NCBI GenBank assembly: GCA_006503475.1
Contig: RSEH01000003.1
Coordinates: 186,001 to 250,000 of the forward strand
Length of the DNA stretch: 64,000 bases
Direction: 5' to 3'
From: Stentor roeselii
Lineage: Eukaryota > Ciliophora > Heterotrichea > Heterotrichida > Stentoridae
Made by a program: the position numbers and the translations under genes
Notes under the pieces: model-generated
Database searches by the model: none
Seen by the model: only the letters and a program-made list of their open reading frames with translations
What the model was told of the DNA's origin: nothing
Shown: piece by piece, positions 46,344-55,911 of the stretch
Position numbering within the stretch: the first letter of the stretch is position 1
Layout of the letters: each line of letters starts with the position of its first letter

Positions 46344-48887
46344 ATGGGAAAATGCATCTCAGTTTCCAAGTCCAAAAAAGAACTTACAAGCACAATCATA
46401 CAAGAGGACCCAGATGACTCTATTCCAGAAATAGAATCAGCGATAGTTATTAATCGTATTCCTGGAGGTCAATCGAAGGCTTTGATCGAGGAAGCCTTGA
46501 AGGGTCAGTACCTTTTCAAAGGTCTTTCAGTAGAAGACATGGAGATGATGTACTCAAAGCTGAAGTACTACGAAGTGCCAGCTAACGAAGTAATATTCGC
46601 TCAAGGTTCAATAGGAAAGAAGTTTTACATAATCGAGAAAGGTCTAGTAAAAGTCCAAATCAATGGAAAATTAAAAAACGAGTTAAAACCCGGTGAGACC
46701 TTCGGCGAAATGGCTCTTCTTACAAGTGCAGAACGCCGAGCAACTCTAACAACAGCCATTCAGACCTACTTATGGGGCATGGGAAGAGAACAATTCCTAG
46801 CAGCAGTTCGAGTGATCAACAAAAAGAACTTCGAAGTAAACAAAAACTTCATCAGCAACCTAAGCATTTTTTCCTTCTTATCCGAAGAAAAACTTGTAGA
46901 ACTCACAGAATCTTTAGTCCAACACGACTTCGACCACAACAAAAGAATCATCTGTGAAGGCGACAAAGGCCTTTTAATGTACGTCGTCAAGTCAGGAAAC
47001 GCGGTGGCTAAAATCAACTCAGTTGAAAAGTACCGCATCAGTAAAGGTGAGATGTTCGGGGAAAATGTCGTGATCGGGGATAACTTGATTAGAAATATCA
47101 CTGTTTACTCTGATGGGGACACTTCTTTGTTAAGTATTTCTCGCGAGGACATCATCAGAATCATCGGCGAGAACTTTAAAGAAACTGTTTATCGCGCTCA
47201 GGCGAAGAACTCTTTAAACTCGGATTATTTCACAAGAAAACTCGGTGATGCGATGATCATGCAAATTATTGATAAAATGGAGTGGAAGTCAATAAAGCCC
47301 ATGGAAGTCGCGATAGATAAAAGCGAGTTAGAGGAAAATATTTTTGTTTTATGTGTTGGGTCTTTAGTGGGGAAAGAAATCAACTTTTCTCATTTTGAAG
47401 TTTTTGGCTTTAAAATGAAAATGATTAAGAATGAGGATCAGCTTGTTGCTGGAAGTGAAGTCGTTTTAGGAATATTGAAAAAGATGGAATTTGAAAAAAT
47501 CTATAAAGCGCCTTGGTCTAAGTTGAAGTATGAAGTGAAGGTCATGATGCTGTTGAGCAGGGTCGACATGTTCGCTGGTAAAAGTCCGAATGACTTGAGG
47601 TACATCGCTTCTCATTCAAGGCTCCAGGAATATGATAAAAATGAAGTCGTTTATCGATATAATGACGAGGCTCTCAGCATGTTTATCATTAAGAAGGGAA
47701 GTGTTGAGATTACTCATAATGGAAAAACTATCAGAGTCATGGGAAAATATGATATCTTTGGAGATAAGTGCATTGATGAACCTCTTAGGACTAACACTGC
47801 CCGCACACTTAGTCCTTCTGTGTTCGTTGTTATTGATACCTCGGATATTCAGGACTTGATTGATGATACCACTTGGAAAGTTCTTAAACGAAAACAAACT
47901 TTTTTATGTAATTTCAGCCTTAATCATGTGATGATGATTAAAATGATTTCGCAGAATAATCATAAGTTGTACTTTCATTGTAAAATCAGCAATCCTGATA
48001 TCTTTGCAACGTGTACAGTTATTAAAAAGAATTACTATGAAAATGAGCAGAAGTTTAATACACTTGTGCAAGAAAAGACTATTTTGCTTATGATGGAAAG
48101 TAGATATATAATCAACTTGTTAAAATCATTCTGTGATGATAAATATGTTTATCTTGTTTATGAATTTGATGAGTCTGTACCACTTTCTACTATTTTGAGT
48201 AGAAGACCTGGGGAGGACTATGCAAAGTTTATTGCTGCTTGCTTGTATATACTTCTCAAGTCGTTTCATGATAAGGATATTATTTTCAGAGGGATTAGTC
48301 CGAATACTATTCGGATCAGCTCTAATGGATATCCTATTATTGATGATCTTAGCACTGCTAAGATTATTAGGGGGAGGACATCTACTATCATTGGAGATCC
48401 GTTGTTTCTAGCACCTGAAGTGCATCTGGGAAAACCTTATACTCGATCTGCGGATTTGTGGAGTTTGGGAATTTTGATTTACTTGATGCTTTATGATTCT
48501 TATCCATTTAATATTACTGATGGAGATGACCCTGTCCAAATATTTGAAAAAACTCAAGGCGAGCTGAAATTTCCTAGTGAGACAAAATTCGTCAGAGGAA
48601 AAGAAGTGATAAGTGAACTTCTCAGAAAAAACTCAAAAGAAAGACTTAATCTTGAAAACCTTCGCTTTTCGCGATGGTTGGATTCAATTGATTGGGAAAA
48701 ACTGATGAAATTTGAAGTGATCCCTGCACACAAGCCAACAATCTCACAAAAATCAAAGCAGGTAAAAAACCAAAAACAAATACCCTTGGCGAGATATCTT
48801 AACGTAACACATATATAGGAAAACTTTCCAGATGACTATGTAAATCCTCGAAAAAGCTTAAAGTTTAACTGGAAAAAGCACTTTTAG
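46344..48887 (+). CDS. PKG-like protein with degenerate kinase domain (pseudokinase)
   Basis: After removal of the intron at 48804-48818 the protein has 842 residues. It has four cyclic-nucleotide-binding-like domains (about 52-165, 172-280, 290-400, 402-508). The first keeps the cassette FGEMALLTSAERRATLTT; the others are degraded (FGENVV, FGDKCIDEPLRTN). The C-terminal kinase fold (about 525-782) has lost the catalytic Asp (HRD is FRG in IFRGISPNTIRI), the DFG (DDLSTAK) and the glycine loop. The tail after the intron (NENFPDDYVNPRKSLKFNWK) matches PKG's FxDYxxP AGC tail. So the frame is a PKG relative without expected kinase activity. Confidence 0.85.
48804..48818 (+). other. 15-nt intron near the PKG-like C-terminus
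   Basis: GTAACACATATATAG, A at position 10. Splicing past its TAG adds the 22-residue AGC-like tail, which supports that it is removed. Confidence 0.88.
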
Positions 48888-48910
48888 ATGGTAAAATAAT
48901 AATTTAAATG
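48888..48910 (+). repeat. copy 1 of a 23-bp direct repeat
   Basis: Starts at ATGGTAAAATAATAATTT immediately after the PKG-like stop; the second copy at 49340 matches 22 of 23 bases and contains the start codon of the next gene. Confidence 0.85.
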
Positions 48911-49054
48911 CTTCTTTTCTTAATGATATACAATAAAGCTTGTTTATCCTTGTATGAGAGTTCAACTTCTTCAAAAATACTTTAAAATCAGATACCTGCT
49001 GATTTGTAATAGTTGTAGTCATATGATAAAAACTAAAATTCATCAGAAAATAAA

Positions 49055-49265
49055 GAAAACTCTTTTTGCATAAAAAGTCTTTTCTCATAAGTCTTTTCTC
49101 ATAAAAAAATTTTTTTGCATAAAAAACTCTTTCCAAATAAAAAAGTCTTAAAAAAGTCTTTTCACATAAAAAGTCTTTCCTCATAAAAAAGTCTTTCCTC
49201 ATAAAAAAGTCTTTCCTCATAAAAAGTCTTTCCTCATAAAAAGTCTTTCCACATAAAAAAACTCT
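49055..49265. repeat. minisatellite, unit about 18-19 bp
   Basis: About ten units of CATAAAAAAGTCTTTCCT and variants. Only the right-hand units are near identical, so the array is still evolving at that side. Confidence 0.85.
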
Positions 49266-49339
49266 CTTATTTATCTTAAAATATCACAAAGTTCTTCCAA
49301 ATCCAAGAAACCCTAAAAGACTTTAAAAGTTTCCTACTA

Positions 49340-49362
49340 ATGGTAAAATAATAATTTGAATG
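49340..49362 (+). repeat. copy 2 of a 23-bp direct repeat, holds the next start codon
   Basis: ATGGTAAAATAATAATTT followed by GAATG; the last ATG is the start at 49360. Confidence 0.8.
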
Positions 49363-52300
49363 TACAACTTCAGCAATTCCGATTCAGACGAAGACTCAAA
49401 TGACTACATGTCTGGAAGTGAAAGTTCTTCGATAAACATGCCGATATCCAAGGGCAACAATCGTCCAGGCCATCAAAAAGTGGTTGACCCATACAACTAT
49501 GACTTCGACTTCGATAACATCAAGGCGCCAACGAAAGAAGACATGAAAAAAAAGCCTGCCCCTGCAAAAAAAGGTGTCCAGTCCAAAGGCCGAAACATTT
49601 TCGAAGACTCTTCTTCAGAGTCCCTTCCGAAGCGAGGGAAAAAAGGTGCAAAAGCGAAATTCGAGTACAGTTCTTCTGAATCTCTTCCCAAGGCCAAAGT
49701 AGGAAAGAAAGGAAATAACGAATTCAAAAAAATGATGAAAAATCTGGGAAAACCTAGCTCAAGTGATAGTTTTAACTCAGAAAGTTCAGAACTGGATAAA
49801 AAAAACAAAAATAATTATTTATTGTCTGAAAATTCTGAAGACTATGATGATGACTCTTCTGAAGACTTGAAACCGAGACAGCCGCCTATCAATCTTAATA
49901 AAAAATTCGATGTTCCTGTTAAAGATTCAAAATCAGGTAAAAACGAAAAAGGTTTTTTCAAACAAAAGGAAAAACTCGGAAATATATCCCCTTTGAGCAG
50001 TAGCATGTTCAACAGCAGCGAAATAGGAAGTGAATATAAAAAACCCTCAAATGACTCAGAAAGTTCAAACCAGAAAATGACAGAAAAAAGCTCCAACTAC
50101 AAAAAAAACTCTTCTGAAACTTCAAACCAAGCCTCTTCCACCTCACTGATCCAATCCAACATAGAAAAAAAAGACCTAAGAGAAAAATTCTCTGAAAACT
50201 TTTCATTCAAGCCTCAAGAGCTAAACAAATTCGGTAAAGTTTCAAAACTACAGAAAACCGACAAGACCTCTTCAGAACCTTCAGAAAACACTGAAAACTT
50301 CACCGAAAACAACTACGACTCTGAGCACATCACAGAGAACCAGACCGAAAAATACACTGAAAATCAATCAGAATACGCCGAAAGCCACTCCAACCGCTTC
50401 CCAGACAACATATCAAATAAATACACGGAAAACCAATCAGATATCTACTCTGACAAGTTCGACGAGTACGAATCTCAACAACTCCAAGATTCTCACCCAG
50501 GCCTTCCAAGACCCACAGAAAATCGTTTCCAACGTCCAGAAAAAGTCGGAGAAACGATTTTTAAAATCAATGAAGTTGAAAATGAAGACGAAAGTCGAGT
50601 TATTCGCACACCTCAGACAAATCTGGCGAAACCACTTGTTAGACCTCAAACAACGAATGATTTTCTTAAAACTCGTGAAAGAGAACTGGAAATCGAACTT
50701 GTCGACTTGAGAAGACTCGTCGCGAACCTCGAGTCAGAATTGGAATCAAAGCAAGAACAGTTATTTTACTATGAAAAAAGAGATAAACAAGCAAATTTCG
50801 CAAAAGTTGAATATGAAGCTTTAGAAAAAGCGAAAACTCAGCTGAGAGAAGCTTTTCATAAAATAGAAATTTATAAAATAGAAACTGAAGAACTTATCAA
50901 ACAAGTCGATTTTAATGAAGCCCGGGCAAGAGACTTGGAAGGAGAAAATAATTTATTGAAAGTTGAATTAGAAAAAAAGGAAAAACTTGTAGAGGAAAGG
51001 ATTAAACTTACTGAATCACGCACCAGTGAAAGGCTGATCAAAGAGATGACTCGTCAGTTTGAACTAGACAAAGAAGACTTTTTAAGAAGAAGAAATGATT
51101 TGGAAATGGAATTAACCAGGACTAAGACTGACCTCGCGAAACTTGAAGGAGAAAATCGAGAACTGAGAACAAAAGTCTTCAGCTTTCGAGACAATGAAGA
51201 AAAAATCAAGGACTTGGAACATCAAATCATTCTTCTCACGAATAAAGAACCTTCAAGTGAAATCATTGAAAAAGTAAAAGAATCTCCAAATGACCAACTC
51301 CGAAAAGAACTTTCAATGCAAGACCAACTCATCGCTGGCTTTCAGAGAGAAAATGAAAAACTCACTCAGGAAGTCAGAAAACTTAAAATGCAAATAAAGG
51401 ATGAACAGTTAAAAATGCATCATGAGGCAAAAAAAGTTGATTTACTTAAAAGCAACTTGATTAGAGATCATGGAGGGGTCCTTATAAAGGAAAATATTTC
51501 GGATCTTGGAAGTATTAATGAACTTGCTGGAGGAACTGTTATTAATAAAGAAGAATATTTGAATTTGAAGGATAATGTCGCACGTTTAACAAGAGAATTG
51601 ATGGAAAAAGAAAGGTTTTATAGAGAAAAGGAACTTGAGTACTGTGAACAGATTGAAAATCTTAGGAAAGTTAAGTTTGAAAGTGAATATCTTTTAACTA
51701 GTATGCAGAGATCTCAGGCTTTTGGAGTTGAAAAGGCTGCAGAAGATAAGTTTGAACAGGAAAAAAAGGAAATTATTGAAAGATTTGAAAGGGAAGCGAT
51801 TATCTTGAATGATAAAATTGCTTTTCTTAGTCAAAATAGACCTGATAATAGTAGAGTGAAGATCTTGGAAGATCATATCAGGTCTTTGGAAGAGGCTCTC
51901 AAACAAAAGGAGCCTATTTCAACACTTATCAAAGCAGTCAAGCCTGAGTCTTCAGACCAAGTCAACTTCCTATCAAAAAAAGTTTCCGAGCTAGAAGAAA
52001 AACTAAAAGACAAGAAATCCATCATCCCATCAGTCAAGAAAGGTGGAAAAAACATCACAAAAACCCATCCAAAAGCAGCAGACGGAGGTCTTCTCGAGAA
52101 GATAAAAGACCTAGAAAAGCAACTAGAAGAAAAAAACTACTACATCTCTAAACTAAGCTCGATAAAGCCAGACAGCACAGAAGAACTAAAACACCTAAGA
52201 GAACAAGCGCTAAACTACGAAAGAGTCATCAAAAACATGGAAAAACATCGAATTCCCATTACTTTCAACCTTTTCCCCTTCATGTCCTCCTATTCAGGTT

Positions 52301-53826
52301 CAGTCTGGTGCCAGATCTGCCAAGAAGTAGGATACTTAAAATCCCAGATAACCCAAAAAAACTCAAAAGAACTCATCCAAATCTCAAGCAAGTTAATCGA
52401 ACTGCTTGAATCAACAAGTTCATCTCCCGAGTTCAGCAACTTGAACGCTTTCGACCGAATCCTCGACAAGACCCTTTCAATGTTTTCCCTTCTAAAGGGC
52501 ATCCCCAACTGGAATTCTTTAGAAAAGGTCCATTCAGAACTGACATTAATTTTAACTGAAGAACTCAACCTTGCCTGGCAAGGCCAGCCTGAAGTCACTT
52601 CAGAACTTGAAGAAGAGTACTGGTCGGACTTCTCTGATAATGACCAGGAACAAGAAGAAAATGAAAATATTGAAAGTCTTGAAGTACTTGGAAAGATCAA
52701 GAATGGCATCGGGTATCTTAATAGAATTGGAGGCGGTTGGCTTGCATTGTCTCAGGTTCAAGAGATTCTTAGTGCGAATATTCCAGAGCTTAATACTATC
52801 AGTCTTAGGAATATGCTTAGAAGGGTCTCTGGACCTGGAGGAAAAATTAATATTGACCAGTTCTTGAAGGATGTCAAGGAGATTAATATTAATCAGTGGG
52901 AAGAAAGGCTTAGAACTTATTTGTGGGAAAATAAAGAAAAAGTATCGGCTAGGGGAAATCATTGTAGCTTTGTTGAAAAGTCACTTGTTCCTTGGATTGT
53001 TGAAGGAATTTTAGAGAAAATTGAGAATTATGTGGAAAAGGAAGGAATTGATTTTGATATGCTTACTGAACAGTTGTTTTCGGGAAGTCTTGCTATTTCT
53101 AAAAGGAACTTTAGGATTAAAGTACTTGAGCATAAACTTCCTCTTACTAGGGAAGAGTGTCATGTACTTGTTAAAGAACTTGATAAAGCGAATGTTGGGC
53201 AAATTAATGCCAAAGTCTTCTTGGGTTTTATTAAAAGAGTCCCAAAACAGGCCTGGCAGGCGAAACCAACCGAATCATTCCCAGAATACAAGCAACTATC
53301 CGAAAGAGACTCAAGTTTCCTCCTAATCAAAGCAAACAAAAGAATCGCTGAACTAGAAATGCATCTCAGAAACAATTCAGAAGCGAAAGTAAACTTAAAC
53401 TCGGACTACACCCTCAATCTAAAACTAAAAACAATAGAAGAAGAACTAGAAATGGTGAAGTCCAAGCTGACTTCCGTCACATCCGATAACGAAAAACTAA
53501 AACTTGACAAGATAAGACTCGAAAATCACATCAACAAGCAATCCATCAACGTCGGGGCAAGCGAGTACCTCGCCCTTCAACGTAAAATCGAGATAATAGA
53601 AGATAACCACTACCGACGAGAGCAAGAAATGAGAAACATGATGAACGGCATGTCCTACAAAAACGACCAAGAAATAATTGAACTGAAGAAAAAATCTGAA
53701 AACGAGAAAATTCAAATGCAAAGAATCATCCAAAAGAAAAATAATGAAATTCAAGAGTTTAAAGTTGAACTTGAAGAACTTTTAAAGGAAATCGAACTGC
53801 TCAGAGCAAAGAGGAGGGGAAAGTAA
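49360..53826 (+). CDS. large coiled-coil protein with EF-hand-like segment
   Basis: This 1488-residue protein has a disordered acidic Ser-rich N-terminus (about 1-420; SSSESLPKRGKKG repeats). Long coiled coils follow (about 444-957). A folded middle part (about 964-1087; HRIPITFNLFPFMSSYSGS) comes next, then a helical segment with weak EF-hand look (about 1107-1300; LDKANVGQINAKVF lacks full Ca ligands). Coiled coil resumes at the end. It resembles centrosomal or basal-body proteins in build, but no family is certain. Its TAA stop overlaps an ATG (TAATG) of the following frame. Confidence 0.72.
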   Translation: MYNFSNSDSDEDSNDYMSGSESSSINMPISKGNNRPGHQKVVDPYNYDFDFDNIKAPTKEDMKKKPAPAKKGVQSKGRNIFEDSSSESLPKRGKKGAKAKFEYSSSESLPKAKVGKKGNNEFKKMMKNLGKPSSSDSFNSESSELDKKNKNNYLLSENSEDYDDDSSEDLKPRQPPINLNKKFDVPVKDSKSGKNEKGFFKQKEKLGNISPLSSSMFNSSEIGSEYKKPSNDSESSNQKMTEKSSNYKKNSSETSNQASSTSLIQSNIEKKDLREKFSENFSFKPQELNKFGKVSKLQKTDKTSSEPSENTENFTENNYDSEHITENQTEKYTENQSEYAESHSNRFPDNISNKYTENQSDIYSDKFDEYESQQLQDSHPGLPRPTENRFQRPEKVGETIFKINEVENEDESRVIRTPQTNLAKPLVRPQTTNDFLKTRERELEIELVDLRRLVANLESELESKQEQLFYYEKRDKQANFAKVEYEALEKAKTQLREAFHKIEIYKIETEELIKQVDFNEARARDLEGENNLLKVELEKKEKLVEERIKLTESRTSERLIKEMTRQFELDKEDFLRRRNDLEMELTRTKTDLAKLEGENRELRTKVFSFRDNEEKIKDLEHQIILLTNKEPSSEIIEKVKESPNDQLRKELSMQDQLIAGFQRENEKLTQEVRKLKMQIKDEQLKMHHEAKKVDLLKSNLIRDHGGVLIKENISDLGSINELAGGTVINKEEYLNLKDNVARLTRELMEKERFYREKELEYCEQIENLRKVKFESEYLLTSMQRSQAFGVEKAAEDKFEQEKKEIIERFEREAIILNDKIAFLSQNRPDNSRVKILEDHIRSLEEALKQKEPISTLIKAVKPESSDQVNFLSKKVSELEEKLKDKKSIIPSVKKGGKNITKTHPKAADGGLLEKIKDLEKQLEEKNYYISKLSSIKPDSTEELKHLREQALNYERVIKNMEKHRIPITFNLFPFMSSYSGSVWCQICQEVGYLKSQITQKNSKELIQISSKLIELLESTSSSPEFSNLNAFDRILDKTLSMFSLLKGIPNWNSLEKVHSELTLILTEELNLAWQGQPEVTSELEEEYWSDFSDNDQEQEENENIESLEVLGKIKNGIGYLNRIGGGWLALSQVQEILSANIPELNTISLRNMLRRVSGPGGKINIDQFLKDVKEININQWEERLRTYLWENKEKVSARGNHCSFVEKSLVPWIVEGILEKIENYVEKEGIDFDMLTEQLFSGSLAISKRNFRIKVLEHKLPLTREECHVLVKELDKANVGQINAKVFLGFIKRVPKQAWQAKPTESFPEYKQLSERDSSFLLIKANKRIAELEMHLRNNSEAKVNLNSDYTLNLKLKTIEEELEMVKSKLTSVTSDNEKLKLDKIRLENHINKQSINVGASEYLALQRKIEIIEDNHYRREQEMRNMMNGMSYKNDQEIIELKKKSENEKIQMQRIIQKKNNEIQEFKVELEELLKEIELLRAKRRGK

Positions 53827-53846
53827 TGAGTTTAATTATAAAAATT

Positions 53847-54440
53847 ATGTGGAATACTATTGCAGGGTGTAAAGAAGTCGCGGAAAGAGATGCTATTGCT
53901 GAGCATTGGATTCATAAACAGAAATTACTCAAGATCAAGGCGAGAGTTAATAACAAACCGCCAAAACCTATGCTTCATCTTAAAGTCAAAGGAAAGAAAA
54001 AACTAGAGGAAACTAAAAATTTAGCTGATATTCATCATAATAATCAGATTTTACTTGATAAACTTGAAAAGGTTAAAGGTTCTCTTAGAAATGCTGGAAA
54101 AGTTTACAATAACAAGCCAAGGAATTTAAGTAGGGCAAAATTTGAGGAAATTGTGAAAATTGATGGAGAAAATAATCGACTCTTGCTTAGAATACAGTCG
54201 GCTAGGTCGCATTACTCAGCGACTAAACATGTTCAAGAGTTTATGTTCAAAAAGTACTTGTCTGAAAAATTGTCTGAAAATGCTAGAAGGATTCCTAGGG
54301 TATCTTCTTTTAATACTTTAGAAGTTCAGGAAATTACTTCGTCGAGAAAAGCTTCGAGACCTGGAACTTCTGCGGAGGCTCTTAGAATCAATAAATTTCT
54401 AAGGCCAGGAAGTGCGAAGATGATAAAAGAGGGATTGTAA
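53847..54440 (+). CDS. CFAP97/hemingway-like ciliary protein
   Basis: The preferred start is ATG 53847 after TATAAAAATT, although an in-frame ATG at 53826 overlaps the upstream stop. The 197-residue protein has the CFAP97/Hemingway pattern: a Lys-rich stretch, NLADIHHNNQILLDKLEKVK, then EIVKIDGENNRLLLRIQSAR..YSATKHV. CFAP97-type proteins are axonemal parts required for motile cilia. A Ser/Arg-rich tail (RKASRPGTS) ends the protein. Stop TAA. Confidence 0.72.
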   Translation: MWNTIAGCKEVAERDAIAEHWIHKQKLLKIKARVNNKPPKPMLHLKVKGKKKLEETKNLADIHHNNQILLDKLEKVKGSLRNAGKVYNNKPRNLSRAKFEEIVKIDGENNRLLLRIQSARSHYSATKHVQEFMFKKYLSEKLSENARRIPRVSSFNTLEVQEITSSRKASRPGTSAEALRINKFLRPGSAKMIKEGL

Positions 54441-54795
54441 AAAGGTTCATTCACTCTCATTCACATATAAAGTTTAATAAATTTACATCTAGAAACTCTT
54501 CTTTCATAAATGATTTGATAAGTTTTATAAGGTAATTATTAGGATAATATTATGAGTTTGATATGTTTAAACAATGTTCTATTGACTTAAATCATTACAA
54601 AAGCTTATCAATTATCTTTTTATTGTTTCCAAGCCAAAGTATATGAAAATATTTTAATTATATTCATTTCAAATATTCAAAACATCCAACTGTGGTTGAT
54701 TGGAAATATCTTATAATAAAGATATCATTTCTTTTTGATATTTAGAAATCGTATTCTGAAATCATAAATATTGGCGAATTATATTTTTATAATAA
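54441..54795. other. 355-bp AT-rich spacer
   Basis: No gene seen. The right end holds the GGCGAATTAT and TATAATAAATG elements of the PLAC8 gene. Confidence 0.55.
54772..54795 (+). promoter_or_regulatory. PLAC8-type promoter block
   Basis: GGCGAATTAT followed by TATAATAA and the ATG. The paralogue at 59475 has the same order, GGCGAAATTAT then TATATAAAT, so it may be a conserved control element. Confidence 0.5.
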
Positions 54796-55155
54796 ATGCC
54801 AGGCTTTTATGAAAATCTCTGTGGATGTTTTGATGACTGTGGATCATGTTGCATTGGCTGTTTTTGTCCTTGCATTATTCAAGCTTTTGCTGTTTCAAAA
54901 TCAAATCCAGGCCATAGCTGGGTCATTCCACTTATCATCAACGTATGCATTTCCCCTTGTAATATAGGATTTTGCATCAATAGATCTACTATCAGGGGAA
55001 ACTTAGGAATGGAGTCATCTCCTGTTGAAGACTTTTGCCTTTCGCTATATTGTTGTTTCTGCACTTCATGTCAGGAATACAGAGAATCCACAAAGAGATT
55101 TACTGAACATGCCAATAATAGGGCTATGAAAGCAGGATTAGGAGGTAGTTATTAA
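54796..55155 (+). CDS. PLAC8-family cysteine-rich protein, copy 1
   Basis: This 119-residue protein is one PLAC8 domain: GCFDDCGSCCIGCFCPCI at the start, then two short hydrophobic segments and CINRSTIRGNLGMESS, and CCFCTSCQEYRE near the end. The family works in plants and animals as membrane-attached regulators of organ size, metal handling or Ca flow, so the role here is unknown. A paralogue lies at 59475 with about half the residues the same. Confidence 0.85.
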   Translation: MPGFYENLCGCFDDCGSCCIGCFCPCIIQAFAVSKSNPGHSWVIPLIINVCISPCNIGFCINRSTIRGNLGMESSPVEDFCLSLYCCFCTSCQEYRESTKRFTEHANNRAMKAGLGGSY

Positions 55156-55911
55156 ATTATTTTTTATAGACTTATGATTGGGGTATTTTTTATATGAAAA
55201 GAATAATTTATCATTATATCATAGTAAAATTATTTTCATTGGGTTTATGGTGATAGAAAAAAGGCTCCGTAATGTGTACATTGATTTAAAATCATCCTTT
55301 TCTTAGAATTTATTTAATATTCTTGATGGTGTATCAGTTTGTTTCTTTTAAATTAAATATCTTTTAAGTCTTACTTTGTGGCTTTTCTCACATAATAAAT
55401 TTCAATAGAGATTTGAAATCATGTAGTTAATTTCACTGGTTAATATAAATTATCATTATTTGATAAAAATCTAGGCTTCAAGTCTATGATAATCCCTTTT
55501 TAACGTTATTTCGTTTGATCAATTATTGAATGATGTTACCCATCTTCAAATATTGAAATTATGATATATTCATACTAAATAATAATTAAAATGGAATCAT
55601 TATTTATCTCGATATTTTAACTTTCCTAATCTCCTCAGCCTTATAAACAAAAAAAAATTCTCTAAATATTTATTTATATAGATATTCAGTGTGCCAATAC
55701 CACTTAAAAAATAAAATTTTAACCAGCTTTATTCCTCCTATCTCAAATTTAAAATATTTCAAGCTAAAAAATGATTTGAGATGGAAAAAATAATCTTTTA
55801 TTCTATTTTAAAGCAGTATGTTAATATAGATTAACTACAAAAAGCATAATGAACAATAAATAAATTACCTTAAAAAATTATAATTTCAATTTGATAACTA
55901 ATCCTAAATTA
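55156..55911. other. 756-bp AT-rich region
   Basis: No gene, RNA or repeat supported; more than 70% AT. Holds the 3' flank of the DUF229 gene. Confidence 0.5.

Larger units (their letters stand above)
48888..49359. other. 472-bp spacer with minisatellite and 23-bp terminal repeats
   Basis: Lies between the PKG-like stop and the coiled-coil gene. It holds the direct repeat and the 18-19-nt minisatellite listed next. A minus-strand open frame of 120 codons covers it, but the repeat explains most of it. Confidence 0.6.

Noticed and set aside
48858-49220. 120-codon minus-strand frame with MRKDFF repeats
   Set aside because: Much of it is the minisatellite read in one frame (18-bp units give six-residue repeats). 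No TATA-like start. It could be expressed, but nothing in the sequence supports that.
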